Origin: Solenopsis invicta
Taxonomy: Eukaryota; Arthropoda; Insecta; Hymenoptera; Formicidae
DNA length: 64,000 nt
Direction: 5' to 3'
Assembly (NCBI RefSeq): GCF_016802725.1
Contig: NC_052665.1
Coordinates: 18,668,501-18,732,500, forward strand
The notes under the pieces: generated by a model
What the model was told of the DNA's origin: nothing
Seen by the model: the letters and a program-made list of their open reading frames with translations, nothing else
The model's database searches: none
Part shown: positions 38,370 to 51,180 of the stretch, piece after piece
Layout: each line of letters opens with the position of its first letter
Numbering within the stretch: the stretch's first letter is position 1
Program-made: the position numbers and the translations under genes

Positions 38370-40000
38370 AATATTCAGTTTTCTTCTAGTTGTCTATAAA
38401 AATAAAGAGTAAGATATATTATTAAAGATAATTGATTTATTGTTTGAACATAATTTTATCGAAAAAATATGCCAAAAGATAAAATAATCTTGCGGAAAAA
38501 GAATAAAAATTGTTTATTCAAAGAGAGAGAAAGAGAAAAATTAATTCCTCTAAAATTTCTCAGAGATGCATATGAATCAAAACACTTGAGAATGATATAG
38601 ATTCACATTGATTGAAACTGTAGAATCAATAGAACTATTTTTGTAATTAAAAGCATCTATTATGTTAGATAAAGATAAACGCATCTTCCTTCATTAATTA
38701 AAAAATTCATCATTCATTATTTTTCCGATTATGCAAAAACTTTTCTCTTACAAATAACGTTATTTTTATTCTACTAAATTATGTAAATGGATATATGCGC
38801 AGAAACGTTTAAATATCAGTTACTTAAATTTCAATGTTTGTTATTTTAATTAGCTGTTTGATGCTCTCGAAGTACGCGTATTTTATTTCTGGCAATGACA
38901 ATCTATCGACGATTTTGTCGCAGGTGTCACATCGTAAATGTGGGTTCGCAAACGGATCCAATGGTCGACTTTTCGATTCGTCCGGGGGATCAAGGATAGC
39001 GGTGGTTTTTCCCGGAAAAACTTATTTCCCCGTTTCCTTCATCCGCTCCTTCATCCGACATTGTCGCGCATATTCGTGATATTGGCGTCCCACGTGGTTT
39101 ACGTGAATTTCCTGTCGCTCTCGGAGTTTTCGAGCTCGAGGTTTGTTCCTCTACCACGCAATTGGTTTCCCCCTTTCTACGATATGTGCATTTTTTTATA
39201 ATAAAGTGAAATCATATCAAAATGTTATATATATATTACTTTTACATAGATAAAAGAATTTTTTTTACCTAGTAAGAAAAGAGTCAGTCAACTTTTCAGT
39301 CTTTTGAAGACAGTTTTTATATAATTTTGAAATTATTACAGTATTAAATTAATGCATATAATGCATTTAAATTGCACTGTAAAAAAATAGTTGCAATTGT
39401 TATAATTTAACTATAAATTACAGTCATTTTTAATGCCAACTATGTATTTATAGTTATTCTAATTATGAAAATTATAGCTATTATTACTACGTAAATAATA
39501 AACAAATGTTTAAGAAATAGTCATATTAACTATAATTGTGATTGCATTTACTGCATAGAAGTGTGCATTTTATTTTTATCATCTTGCTATTTTACTATTT
39601 TTACATTAATATTAAGAAACTAGAGATTAGAAATTTCACATAGCTATTACTTCTAGTTTATTTTACGGAGTTATACATATCTGTCGCAATGTTGCTTTCG
39701 TGGTTCAATCGGAATTATTCGAAAAGAATTTTTCTGGCTATAAACTACCACAGAATGCTAATTGTAACCGAAGATAAGAGGCGAGATATTCTCTCAGTGA
39801 AAATATTGTTTGGTTTTTCTCGGAGCTTGCATCCGTTCGTAGAGGCGAATAGTGATAAAAGCCTTTCTTTCTTGGAATTAGCAATATAGTTTCATCATAA
39901 ACTAAGCGGTATCATGTTTCTCTTTTTATATATTTAATCCTCTTGAAACACCAAACGCATGATAGAGCTTATAAAGATCTCTCTCGCCTAGAGCTTTACA

Positions 40001-41300
40001 GTTTATTCCTGTAATTTCTCGTTCACGTGTAGATGGAGGCGCGCGTAGCTGGCCAAGCGCTACTCTCTCCACCTTTTATCTCGTGGTTCCATTCGCACTC
40101 GCGAGTCTCTTTGCGCCGAGCCATGGGGAACACCCGTGGGAACACGCGTATGAACTCGTCGTAAGCCGCGGGAATTAAGCTCGACGGGATCGCTCGTCCC
40201 TATGTACATACCATCAGTCGGCGGCAAATATTGATTTTACTTCGCGGATATGACAACGATTTGTCACCGAGTGCCGGCCCCGGTTTCGTGTATGTACACG
40301 CGCATATGGGCATGCACGCGCTTGCACGAGATGACTCTCGGGGCCTCTCTCGGTGAGGTCGGGTGAAACGCATATTTCACGACCGACGCCGAAGAGGGGC
40401 CCGGCCAGTCTCTCGCGTGAGGTCGTTTAGGTCCGCCCGTGTTTGAACGACGACGGCCGCCCATCGTTGAGTGTTTTGTTAAGAAACATTGGGTAGAACG
40501 AAAACAGACGGGGGGAGATACCGCTCTCGCATGTTAGTAACAAAAATCTCGGTGCAAGCATATTTAGCGATATTATTGCAGTTTTTTTTTTAATTATTTT
40601 ATTTGTGTAACGTGCTTACTCCAATTTACTTCTCTCGCGTTTATCTCGTGATTATTATTAAATTAAATAAGGTATCGTGTATTTTGTTGTGATAAATTTG
40701 TGTACAACCTGAGGCGTTTTTCGAGCAAATGCTTGCACACGCAAGATATAATGGACTTCATATTTCTCATTTACGCCATCTTTTTTTTCTTTTTTTTTTT
40801 TTTTAGTAGCAGCATTATATCAGCTGCTTTTTATTATTTTGTTATCCCGGGTGGTTTCCTGCCGCTTGCATTTTTGATTTAGCGCAACTAATAACAGGAC
40901 ACGCCACGGTAGCGATGTCTTAATGTCCGATCACGGAAAGGTTCGTGCATCGCGGCGACTGATCTCTGGTAGCCATGAGCCATGAGCCATTTTCGTGAGA
41001 GCAACGCGCGCGCCGCGCACTACAAAGCGAATCGCCATTCATCACTGTCCACGTCCCGGGGATACGTGTAGTTTGTGCTGTGGAAACCATTTTCTAAAGT
41101 GCGTCGGCGGTGGAGCGTTAAAGCGTTCGTGTAAAACATTTCGGCGTGCTATTCGTAGTGGATTTTGCATGCCTTCCCGAAGCCTGCCTTTCGAAAGCCG
41201 CGTACGTCAGACAGGAAGCCCTTTGAAGACACTAGGGAAGGAAAACTTAAGTAAAACTTACTCTGATAACAATAGCTTTTAATCTTCTAGTTTACCGAAT
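40001..41300. other. CpG-rich block without a gene
   Basis: CpG-dense at about 40020-40520 and 40880-41230, separated by an AT-rich piece with a T tract at 40781-40804 that ends in AG. Frames of 66 codons on minus and 95 on plus are unremarkable. Confidence 0.6.
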
Positions 41301-44300
41301 TGCGTAATCGCAGTTTAAGCAGGTTTATATTTCAATTGTACGTGGTATCGTTTGATGTTATAACAGAAGTACGATTTTATATATATATTTTTTTTTTATT
41401 ATTGAATCGCGTTGCGTTCGTGTATCAAGGGATGAAATGGAAAGACAGATTGATGATACGTTGTTGCAGGTAGATATTGATATGGAATGGTTGCGGAATC
41501 TCGCAAGGAAGTGTAGTCGCGTTGCGGTAGTGAGTCACGAAATGACTTTATCGAAACTTCATCAGGGCGGCACCACAGCCTCTTAGGGCGTCAATTTCTG
41601 GGACAGTGAATAGAGAGTATCAATCGTGCGGTTCACTGATATTGCGGGCTAATTAGATAGGACTACACAAAAGAGCAATGGGTATATCGAGAGTGGCATA
41701 TCGTGATTGAGTCGAAATTCTAAGGAGTTGCATGCAATTCCGTACAAGCACTATATAGTGCTTTTAGTGCACAACCGCGATGTTCTCTAACAATGTCGAA
41801 GTGGAAGGAACTTGTCTGCAATTATTCTACAATATTCATTTATTTTAATTTAAAATTTTAATAGAAAATGTTTAAACATAGAGTGACTGAATCTTCAATG
41901 TAATTTTTAATATTAACGTACAATATTAATTGAGATTTTAATTTACGTGTTTGTTAAATTATTTTCACGATGGAAAATACAAAACGATTAATTTTTAGAA
42001 AAATTTATTTTAGAACGCAATAATTTAGTCGAAAGAAATTTCTCGCGAAACGTGACAGCAAAGCAACGTTTATAGAAATATTTAATCTTCGAGTGCTTCC
42101 AGTTACATTCCAGTTAGAGAAATAATAATTCATTCATTTAGTCGCGCAAGGTGACAAGAACGCGGGAACGAAGCGTTACTGCGGTATTTCGGATCTTCAG
42201 AGGATCGCATTAACTCGGACCTGCGACCAAAATGCAATCAATTAGCTCGCTTTGATCGAGGTAAACGGATAATCTTGGCCGACGATTTCGCCGTCGACAA
42301 TTCCTTTCTGCCGCTCGTGTAACGCGATTTTGCTGGGATTGGCTCTGAGATACCGGGCGACGAAAATGAATTAGCGAGGCTCTTCGGGATTGCCAGGCAC
42401 TTTGCCGTAGCCGAAGGGCTTGTTGTTTGAAGAGGAATCTTTTTGGAAAAATAAGATGTACTTTAGCGGCAACAAATTAAAGAATTATCTTCAAAAGAAT
42501 AAGAGACATTTTCTTCGCTCCACTTGATTTGAGGGGAAGTAATACATTATAGAATTATAAATACAATTATCTAATCTTGTCGAAAATTGCTAAAGTCGTA
42601 AATTTAATTTTACTTACGTATCAGAGTAAAAGAGTAATATAAAAAAGATATAGAATATTAGACTTCCTTTAATAATTATTGTCTTGAAAAATTGCAATAG
42701 TAACAATAATTACAACTTACGAATAAGATTGCTGTTATAAAAGAGACGAAGAAAATAAATAGAGAACTTATGGAATAATGGTAACAACCAAACGAAAAAT
42801 AACGTTAAGCGTAAATGTCAATTGGAAATGGAGGCGCGCGCGGTTCGCGAATATTTCCTCGTGTTTGCTAAAAAAGAGCGGTTACCGCAACGAAGCGCGA
42901 AACTTTATTGTTATAGCCGGATTATCGACTAACCATGATTACATACAGGTATTAAATGTCGGATTTTAATCCGTAGGCAGCTGAGCTCTTTTCAATTACT
43001 TGAGATAGATCATTATTGAGATAATAAAAAATATTTTTTTAAAAACAACTCTTATATTTAATTAGAGAGCATTCTAAGATCATTAGTTAGAGTTACACAT
43101 AACATTTATTGATTATACTTTATGTAACAGTGTTAATATATATTTCATTTATTATAATAAATAAAAATAAGCTTTTGGTGGTATATAAAGTGTCTTTCAA
43201 TATTCTAATATTGAGATACGATTATAAGAGAGACAATGGAATTATAAACTTAGCAATGTTAACATTATTTCTCATTTTAAAAAGACATCATACCTTTTTC
43301 TCAGTTTTAAATTCGAGCAAATTTGCGCTATGTATAATTCGACTTTGCTTACACATTCATTTTCAGGAGCGCGTTTTTAAATATTCCATCTCGCGAGAGA
43401 AACAGAGTTTTTTGTGTATGTATAAATACAGAATATTTTAACTTTTCTGTTTGTGTGTTGTATTTTCCTACAATCATAATCCATTACATGATAATAATGA
43501 ATATTGCCATTATATTTATGATATTTATACAACATTGATATAAAGACACAAAATTGTTATAAACATTCAAAATATGTAAAAAGGAATTTCTTGTAAGTTG
43601 AAATGATGCTTTGTACATTTATTGAAAGAGCAGATAAAAAATTGGGTAATCAAGTAATCAGTCGGCAAATATTGGGTGAGGCCTATTTATATTTGTTGTC
43701 GCAAATGAAATATATACGATTGGGATGCGAGCAGCGAACGAATCGAAGAGATACCTCGAAAAAAATTGTATTAACAAAATCCCGAAAGAGGGAACGTTTT
43801 CAATTGCGCGGGGCAGTCACTCGGTCAAACTCGTCCGTCTCGTTATTTTCAGCCGTCACGAAGCTGCCCCTTTGTAATACGATTTTGCGACGCGCGGAGG
43901 CTGACGGCCGAACGAAATTGCCGCTGCGGGTTATAGCTCCGACGCGTACTCTCTCTCGTTTCCCTTTCTTTTTTTTTCTCTATTCCGGAATTCGCTATGA
44001 ACGCGAGATATCGCGAGCGGTAGCTCGCAATTTTCGTAGCAACGGGCGCAACCGTTGCCCGAGGGTTCGCGATCAGGATAGTCCTTCGCGATCGACACTC
44101 TATCGACGATAGCCAGCCTGATTTCGAATGTAAATCGTGCGTTCCTGCGATTGGGAGAATATTCTCGCCGAAGGGTTGAGAGCGTCAAAATTATGGGGAA
44201 CGCCCGCGACTCACGGATACTTGATAGCCGATGCTGGCAACTAGTGACTTTATTGCGCCTGCTCTCAAAATAGAATGGCACGAATAAGTAATGGTGATTT

Positions 44301-45660
44301 GCACGGAGCGTATTCATTTTTACACAACTGAATCATCTCTGCCTCTCTTCGGCAGTAATTTCAACGAAGCTCTTACGGTATTTTTTTTAACTTGAAAGTT
44401 TTTACAGCAAAATTCGAATCGGGACGCTATTTTAAAAGATCTTGTGTTTTATTTCATTTTGTTTTTATTTTTTTTTTTTAGAAGAGTGGTTATTATTGGA
44501 AAAACTAATAAAAAAAAGAAATATTGCGAGTTTTTACTATACGATCGTGTGTACAGAGAGAAAAAGAAAGAGAGATTGCTAAAATTAATATTTCATCAAA
44601 TGCATTACGTTTCATTTGGTATGTTTGAAAGTTTTACTTAAACATTCGAAGCAAAATTCTTAGTCATGTATGATGTAGCCTAAGTGTACGAGAGTGATAA
44701 AGGAAAAAAAAAAAAAAATCACGAGATCGCGAGAAAGCTTTCTTTGACTCCCACTTGTTGTTAAGTAGATCCTCGGCTTTGCATGAATTTTTCATCGAGT
44801 GACTCTTTAGCGCGGCAAATTGCTCTCGCGGATTCGCAGGAAGACGCATCGATGGTCGGCACGCAAGAAATTTTGCAATTACGAACGCTTCTTCCGGCGG
44901 CAAGGTAATACCGTAAAAAAGGCGCATTCATGAATTTTCATTGTACTCCCGTGTCGGGCGTCTTAGCATATGCCTTATTTATCATGCATCGCTGTCCCAG
45001 GACTACATTATACGACGTCGTTAGCAGTTTTGAAGGCAGAGGGTAGACTGCCCTTAATTAATTTGACAACGTAAAGAAAGATGCCTACTATTTTTCTCAT
45101 TTAATACGGGAACGATATGTCTTATGATAATTACTACGAATTAAAACAACTCTATTATTAGACCGAAGGCACATCCAGATATGCCAACGAGACCTAAATG
45201 AAATTATATAGTCATTGAAATTTGATAAATTATCCATCTTCTTTGCTTATGCTAATCCTATATCTATTTAGAATATCTATCGTTTTTCAAAAGCCAAAAA
45301 TACAATTTGTCTGCATTTTAAATGTAGAACGTAATAAGTAGCAGAAATCAAATTAGAATATTTTCTGTATTCTTCGATAAATATGATAAAAATAAAACAT
45401 AAAGTTAATCGAGTACAATTTCTTTTCCGATACTTGAAAGATATTTTTGTAATGAATAAACAGATTAAGCTCGTCAGCACATTGTAAATGTGTGATAACG
45501 AGAAAGTATTTTAAAAAGTTACCATAAAGAACGACTCTTTATTGCGGAGAGGTGCTTGTAAAGCCACCGTAAAATTGAAATCTTCACGCAAAGCCGTGCA
45601 GTAAATGGAATGTGGGGCGTAGGAATGTATGTGTTGCCAAGTACCGCGGCAAGGTGCCAT
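41301..45660. other. Mosaic non-coding stretch
   Basis: AT-rich DNA with moderate-GC blocks at about 42130-42430, 43730-44260 and 44720-45060. A 169-codon plus frame (43603-44112) is overlapped by a 128-codon minus frame, is Arg/Ser-rich and shows no recognisable domain. An 18-base palindrome lies at 41746-41763 and an A run at 44704-44718. No gene is called. Confidence 0.58.
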
Positions 45661-45673
45661 CGGAGATTATTTT

Positions 45674-46045
45674 TTCGCTCGTCTTTCCGTTATCGCACGC
45701 GTCATATGAAACTTACAAGGTCCCGCATTCGTATGGCGCATCAAATGTTAAATTGATCGCCTGTTTCCGATGCATATTTGTCTAATGTGAAGATAGCATG
45801 CGATGGGGTTGACTCAGGCAGCTTGTATATACATCGTGCGTAAAGATCCGCATATAGGCTACGTATTTAACGATAAAAGCGTTTGCCTGATTTTGAATTT
45901 TATTCGTCTGATGTGACGGTAGCACGCAACTGATCGAAAGTCATGTGAATACGGAACACATCGTGCATAAAGATCCGTATTCCCATCGCTTTTGACGTTA
46001 AATACATTTATCAAACTTTGAGCTTTATTTGTCCGTTGTGGAAAT
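45674..46045. repeat. Decayed tandem array, period about 125-127 bp
   Basis: A conserved word like TATTYGTCYRATGTG starts at 45775, 45901 and (more diverged) 46026. A second word, ACATCGTGC(G/A)TAAAGATCCG, lies at 45831 and 45958. Both give a period of 125-127 bp. A shorter, poorer copy may precede from about 45674. Copies look well below 80% identical, so the array is old. The unit has no long open frame. It may be a small satellite or the internal repeat of a larger element. Confidence 0.7.
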
Positions 46046-46378
46046 CGCAGTAAAATAAAAAAGATATACATACATATTCGCGTTTTATATTTAACGCGCG
46101 CTCGACCCGCTTTGCCCTGCATTTAACATTATTGCCCGAGTCTCGAGTGTTGCCTAAAATTTCAGTGCTCTCGCTCGACAAATATTCGATAAAACCGATT
46201 GTGTCGCATTTTGTGTAACGAATTTTATCGTATTGTCACATATAATCGCGTGCATTTTACTGCATGTAGGTCGTTTCATTACTTCGTCTGTGCATTTTAT
46301 TACATCGTCTACACATTGGGTATTGTTTTAAAATTATCCCAATATGAAAATCGCAGTCGGTTTGAGAACTATGGTTGT

Positions 46379-46386
46379 ATAAAAAT
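46379..46386. repeat. Target-site duplication, left, of hAT-like MITE
   Basis: ATAAAAAT, matching GTAAAAAT at 46752-46759 in seven of eight positions. Confidence 0.6.
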
Positions 46387-46751
46387 TAGAGATGTGCGAA
46401 TCAACATTTTTTGTCACCGAATCGAATCGAATTTATTCCTTTGCTCGAATCCGAGGCAAACCGAATTATTGAAACGTAACTTTTAACATAATTATTCTTA
46501 CGTTGAATTTTAATTATAGATAATAAAAAAGATTTCTAAGTAAAAAAAAGTAATATTGGTATGTATTATAATATAAAGTCACTTTAAATTTGATTTTATA
46601 AGATTGCCAATACATATAATTCGCATTTGAAACTCTTAGATTAAAAATTTTTTAATAAAATCGAATTTAAACGGCAGAAATTTAAATTTAAATAAAACCG
46701 AATCTGATTCAATTTGATTCATATTCGAAATGAAGTTTGCGCACGTCTTTA
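46387..46751. mobile_element. hAT-like MITE, 365 bp
   Basis: The left end reads TAGAGATGTGCGAA. The right end, read on the other strand, is TAAAGACGTGCGCAA, an imperfect terminal inverted repeat of about 14 bp. An 8-bp direct repeat with one mismatch flanks the element. Subterminal GAATC/GATTC words are concentrated at both ends (about 46416-46465 and 46697-46732). The interior is AT-rich and non-coding. The 8-bp duplication and the A-G-A-G-A-T-G start are typical of non-autonomous hAT elements in arthropods. It lies in a region of decayed repeats. Confidence 0.65.
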
Positions 46752-46759
46752 GTAAAAAT
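46752..46759. repeat. Target-site duplication, right, of hAT-like MITE
   Basis: GTAAAAAT, one mismatch to the left copy at 46379-46386. Confidence 0.6.
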
Positions 46760-47374
46760 TATAAAGTATACTTGCGTATCGTGTTTGCTGTTACGTACAA
46801 ATGTACGTCGAAATCATATATAACAAAAGTTTTGGGAGTCAGCGTGTAAAATCCAGGCAGCACCGATCAAGCGATACGTAAATTTTTTTGCGAGTTGCAC
46901 CAGGCTAAGCCCGCCGAAGCGTTTTCGTCGCCGGCCGGAAATTGATTTTCCGTGGCATACACGTCGCGCATGCCGGCGCGAGAGTCGACAGGTTTCTTTT
47001 TCTCTCTTTCTCTTTCACAGAAAGGAAGAATATATCTGGCTATCGATCGAATTTCCTCGATAATATGGCGCGATTGATCGACGTGTTGCCGCTGCGGCAA
47101 AATCTAGTTTATCTGGAGTACGTCGTGCAAGACGTAGCGATCCTGTTAGATGGTACCAATATTTATGTATCTTCGGCATATTCGATTTAAAATTTTGCAC
47201 CTCGGATAAAATCAAATGATACGAACAGAGTGAAAGACACATAAACTGTTCGCGAAGAATCATCCTGAAAAGAAGGTACTGAAAATAGGATATCTGGTTT
47301 ATTCGCGTTTACTCTATTTCTGTAATAAAATCCATTCGGACCGAATAGAAACAATGATTTTGCTGAACTAGCTG
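46760..47374. other. Spacer between hAT-like MITE and fold-back repeat
   Basis: Moderate-GC in 46860-47130, AT-rich elsewhere. Short overlapping frames on both strands (77-82 codons), none convincing. Confidence 0.6.
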
Positions 47375-47596
47375 CTGAACTATTAATACAAATTTAACTG
47401 GATACAGATTCGAAAATAATTTTGTTGGACCATTAAAATAATTACGTCCAAAATAAGGACGCCCAAGCATATTGAGCAAAGCTACAAAAAAATTTCAACA
47501 TTCTAGCAATCAGTTGGAGTGTTCCAAACAATTATTTTAATGGTCCGATAAAATTATTTTTAGATCTATTTAGCTCTAAATTTTTAGACACTTCAG
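47375..47596. mobile_element. Fold-back inverted repeat, possible MITE
   Basis: The core arms, 47413-47443 and 47530-47560, are complementary in 29 of 31 positions, sharing GGACCATTAAAATAATT. Weaker complementarity extends outward to CTGAA at 47375-47379 and TTCAG at 47592-47596. The loop between core arms is 86 bases. No target-site duplication or coding sequence was identified, so the class is unknown. If transcribed it could form a long hairpin RNA. Confidence 0.6.
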
Positions 47597-50500
47597 AAGA
47601 ACCGTTCTATCCGTGCATTTCTTCAGATATTTGGTGAAAAAAGTATAATCTAGAGAATATTTAATGTCTAGAGATAAAACGAGAAATGCGATAGCAGGGC
47701 CCAAAGGCGATCTTTTCGTTCGTACAAGCGTGCTTTGGCGTGTCGTCCGAACGCGGATGTCGCGTGCGCGCGGTCGTTTGTCACGCTCGCAGTGATTTAT
47801 ACAATTACCTGGAGCGCGAGTGTTGTTTGTTAACAGCATGTAGAACCGTGGGTCTCGGTGTGGGTCGACGTCATCGTCCTTTCCGTCGTCGTCGCCGAGA
47901 AGTGTACATTATGCTCGTCGCGTTTTGCTGGCTGACCGAATTCGCATTTAGCGAACAAACGTCATCGGCGGGCAACGAGGGTAACGCGCGTCTCAGTTTG
48001 CCAACGCAATAGTTGCAATTAAGCTAATGTCGCCTTCGATGAGCGAACAACTTGGATCTCTTTGAGAACGATCCACCTTGCGATACACGGTACGCGCATA
48101 TGTGCTTGTGTATTATACATATATGTTTGCCCGCAAATGATGGTCAATGTGGATATCGAATTGTTTGAACGGTTGAATGATGATGCTAATTGGAATAATT
48201 ACGCGATCCCACTCTATTATAAGTATCGGCAGACGGCGCGGCGGCGGTGCGGAAGGAGGAGACGATGGTACGTTCTAATTCACAATTGCAGAGAATAAGA
48301 CGTGACACAGATAAGTCGAAGGGAGACGCATCTCAAATTTAACAAGAGAACTCTATCTTGAATGTTAATTTTCATGAATATATGTATATCCCGCGGGGCA
48401 CGGCTAAATAAAGTATTTGCTATTCCGTAGAATACTGACTGTGAAAAAAGAAATAGCGAAAGAACTGTTTTAGAAAGGAGAATGTATAAATACCATTCGA
48501 ATATTTTCCATGTTTGCGATGAGAGACATCTCTCTTTTCTCTTCTCGGAGAATGACGGTATAAATAACCAGCTATGCCTGTGGAGGAGACGAAGGTGTCT
48601 GTCATAAAGTCGACGACATCCCTTTAAAGGAGCGATGCTCGAGCGAGCTGCTGCAAAAACTTTTCTTATAAATTCCTCACCAGCCCTAAAACAAAATAGA
48701 AGTTTCATGTGACAGGGATGTAAAACTTTAGAGATTTTGCAATGAATACTTTATTAACGAAAGATCGAACGCATAAAAAAGTATATGACGGCCGTAAAGC
48801 GGATTCCGCTTACAACAACGGATAGCATCGCTGAATTTCACGCAAAAATCCATGGCGATACGATATGTATCAGTAAAACACGGTGGATGGAAGAAGAGCG
48901 ATTGCGAAAACGTTCGCTGACGAAAAGCCTTGCACTCGTCATAACCAAATTACACGCTTCACTCACGAGCGCGTTAAATTGCAATTAGCGTTCGTTTTTC
49001 CATTCTTTCCGCTATTTCCCTTTCGGCTTTTTTACACCGTCGATACGTCTAGTGTCGGCAGGTTTTTCTTTTTAAAGGAGCAGGCTTTTCGTCAGCGTTT
49101 TCACATTATCAAAGCGCTCACGAATGCAAGATATATCAATCCTTTATACGAAACGTTGGAATTAAATTAAAATTAAATTTTTTCACGGAAGTGCAAAAAT
49201 TATTCACGCTCCAAGTATGCAAATTTTTACATTTTTTTTAACAATATTTGCTATTTAGACTTTGTATTTTAAATGTTACGATAGTTATATCACTAGGTAG
49301 CACAAAATATTTTTCAATTAGAAACAGATTCTCAATATTTTTCAATCACAGCGCCAAGTTACAACGCAAATTTGTCGGAAGTTTAATCGTTGTTTGAAAA
49401 TAATCTCTTTGAAGATACCGCCTTTCGTGCATACATATATCCCAGTATTCGGTCAGGTGTTGTTGAACGGTTTGGAACATGGCAGTGTAGGGTGCAGCTA
49501 TATGGGATCATAAGCCGCTTGAATTCAATTAAGGCTTCATAACGTAGATTACTTCGGAACTCTGGAGAATTTAGCAAAAGTGTGCTGTGCGTGTGCGTGA
49601 GTGTATCAATATGTATTTCTGAAATTATATAATTAGAATGCAAATTTATGATTAAAATTAATCATTAATATTTATGACGATAGAATTGTCTGTAAGCTAT
49701 ATTCTTGTTATATTTATTTATAATCTTTGTAAAATTACTCATTTATAGTTATTCTTTAATTGTTTGCAATTAATTTATTTGTGATATGTATTAAATTTAT
49801 AACTGTCAAGGTATTATTTTTATTATTTACTATATTGCACACTTTGTTTTACACATTTTGCACAGAGTGACATTATGTTTACATATAATAATATTCCATA
49901 ATGTTAAAATTATATTTTGTTACTAAGCTACTATTTAGGAAGCTCCGTAGGTATTGTTCGTACGGACAATTTATCGATCGTGTAATGAACATCCATCGTG
50001 GTACTTTCATAAATTTTCACGGTCGATTAAGTACCATTTATTATATGCCTATTCCCTTTTATGAATTTTCAAATATGCAAATTTTGCATTGGAGTAATGT
50101 AACTCTCGCGTGAACGCTTTGTCATAACATATGTTATTACATATGTATGTACTTCCGCGTATGCCACCGCATTCAGCACCGGTAATCGGATGCACATCTT
50201 GCTGCAACGACTTCGATCATCGATCGTGAAACACGGTGTTCCTCCAAGCGCCTCGAGAATCTTAGATGGGTTCACATCGCGCGGATCTAGTTGTACATAA
50301 CGAATCACCTCCGGTCTTGATATATCCATCCAAGATCGATGTAAAGATCGATGTAAAGATAGATAACTACTATAAAGATCGCAATTTTTTTGATAATTCC
50401 AATTTTACTACGTAAAAAATGAGTTTAGAAAAAACATCTTTTAAAATCCCTTTATCACAATTAAGGATTGTTTTTGTACTTGAAATTCTCGCACATAAAA

Positions 50501-50740
50501 TTAAATATTAAATTTTACGTCTGTAATATTCATATATTTTGCACATATGTAGATCATCTCATATTTGAAACTTTTACGTTTTTTTTTTTTTATTTTCTAA
50601 AAGGAATTCAAGATCTCGTACTTCAGAATCTAGAAGTTGCATTTTATTTTATTATTTTTAACTTCTTCGCCAATTTTAATTCAAATTTTTCCTAGGAGAA
50701 AATTTTTTGCTTTACGCGGAATTTTTATTCCTACATAGGA
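47597..50740. other. Mosaic non-coding stretch
   Basis: A CpG-rich part at 47690-48060 and moderate-GC parts at 48170-48300, 48780-49000 and 50130-50340 lie in AT-rich DNA. The largest frame is 142 codons on minus (48280-48708). It is Phe/Leu/Arg-rich, lacks a domain and lies in ordinary AT-moderate sequence. A T run lies near 50580-50591. Confidence 0.58.
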
Positions 50741-51180
50741 ATTAAGTTTCTCGAGAGTCTCTGCTTTGCCGAGGGTTCTGAACTATCCTTGAACCGGTCC
50801 TGCATCTATCCACATCTGCGGCGAGAGTGGTCTGCGGTTTATCCCTCATTACGCGCGATTCGTTCGCGGCAGGAATGCGCTCTCATCGCTCGATTTTCTC
50901 CCGGTCGATTTCGCGGCCCTCTCTTCGCGGCTTCTTCATCGCGGTCCACCGTCGCAGTTATTTGTCGATTTGCAACTCGCCCCGGAGCACGTGATAACGA
51001 GACTCGCGGTGAGCGAGAAAATCGTCGGCAGTACGAATCGCTGCCGATCGCCGCGAGCTCGCACTTTGTATGCATCTTTAGTGGCACGATGCAATTCTCG
51101 CCCGTAGAGATGATGTAAATAGATCACCGGTTCGATTATGGCTACGTAGCTAGTTTTTATAACGATTTCTCTACGGCGGG
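50741..51180. other. CpG-rich patch
   Basis: CpG-dense at about 50790-51110, with a 109-codon plus frame overlapped by 82- and 63-codon minus frames. No domain or paired splice sites. Confidence 0.6.

Larger units (their letters stand above)
36000..40000. other. AT-rich stretch with short GC-rich islands
   Basis: Small moderate-GC blocks lie at 36000-36200, 36780-37400 and 38900-39190. A 16-base palindrome centred on ACGCGT lies at 36232-36247. Frames reach only 87 codons. Region 39370-39560 has A/T-rich, weakly inverted ends but no duplication, so it is not called an element. Confidence 0.6.

Noticed and set aside
39370..39560. A/T-rich segment with weakly inverted ends, possible MITE
   Set aside because: End similarity is poor and gapped, and no target-site duplication could be found.
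41746..41763. 18-bp palindrome AAGCACTATATAGTGCTT
   Set aside because: Single short AT-centred dyad without further structure.
43603..44112. 169-codon plus-strand open frame
   Set aside because: Arg/Ser-rich composition with no motif, overlapped by a 128-codon minus frame in a moderate-GC block, so it reflects low stop density.
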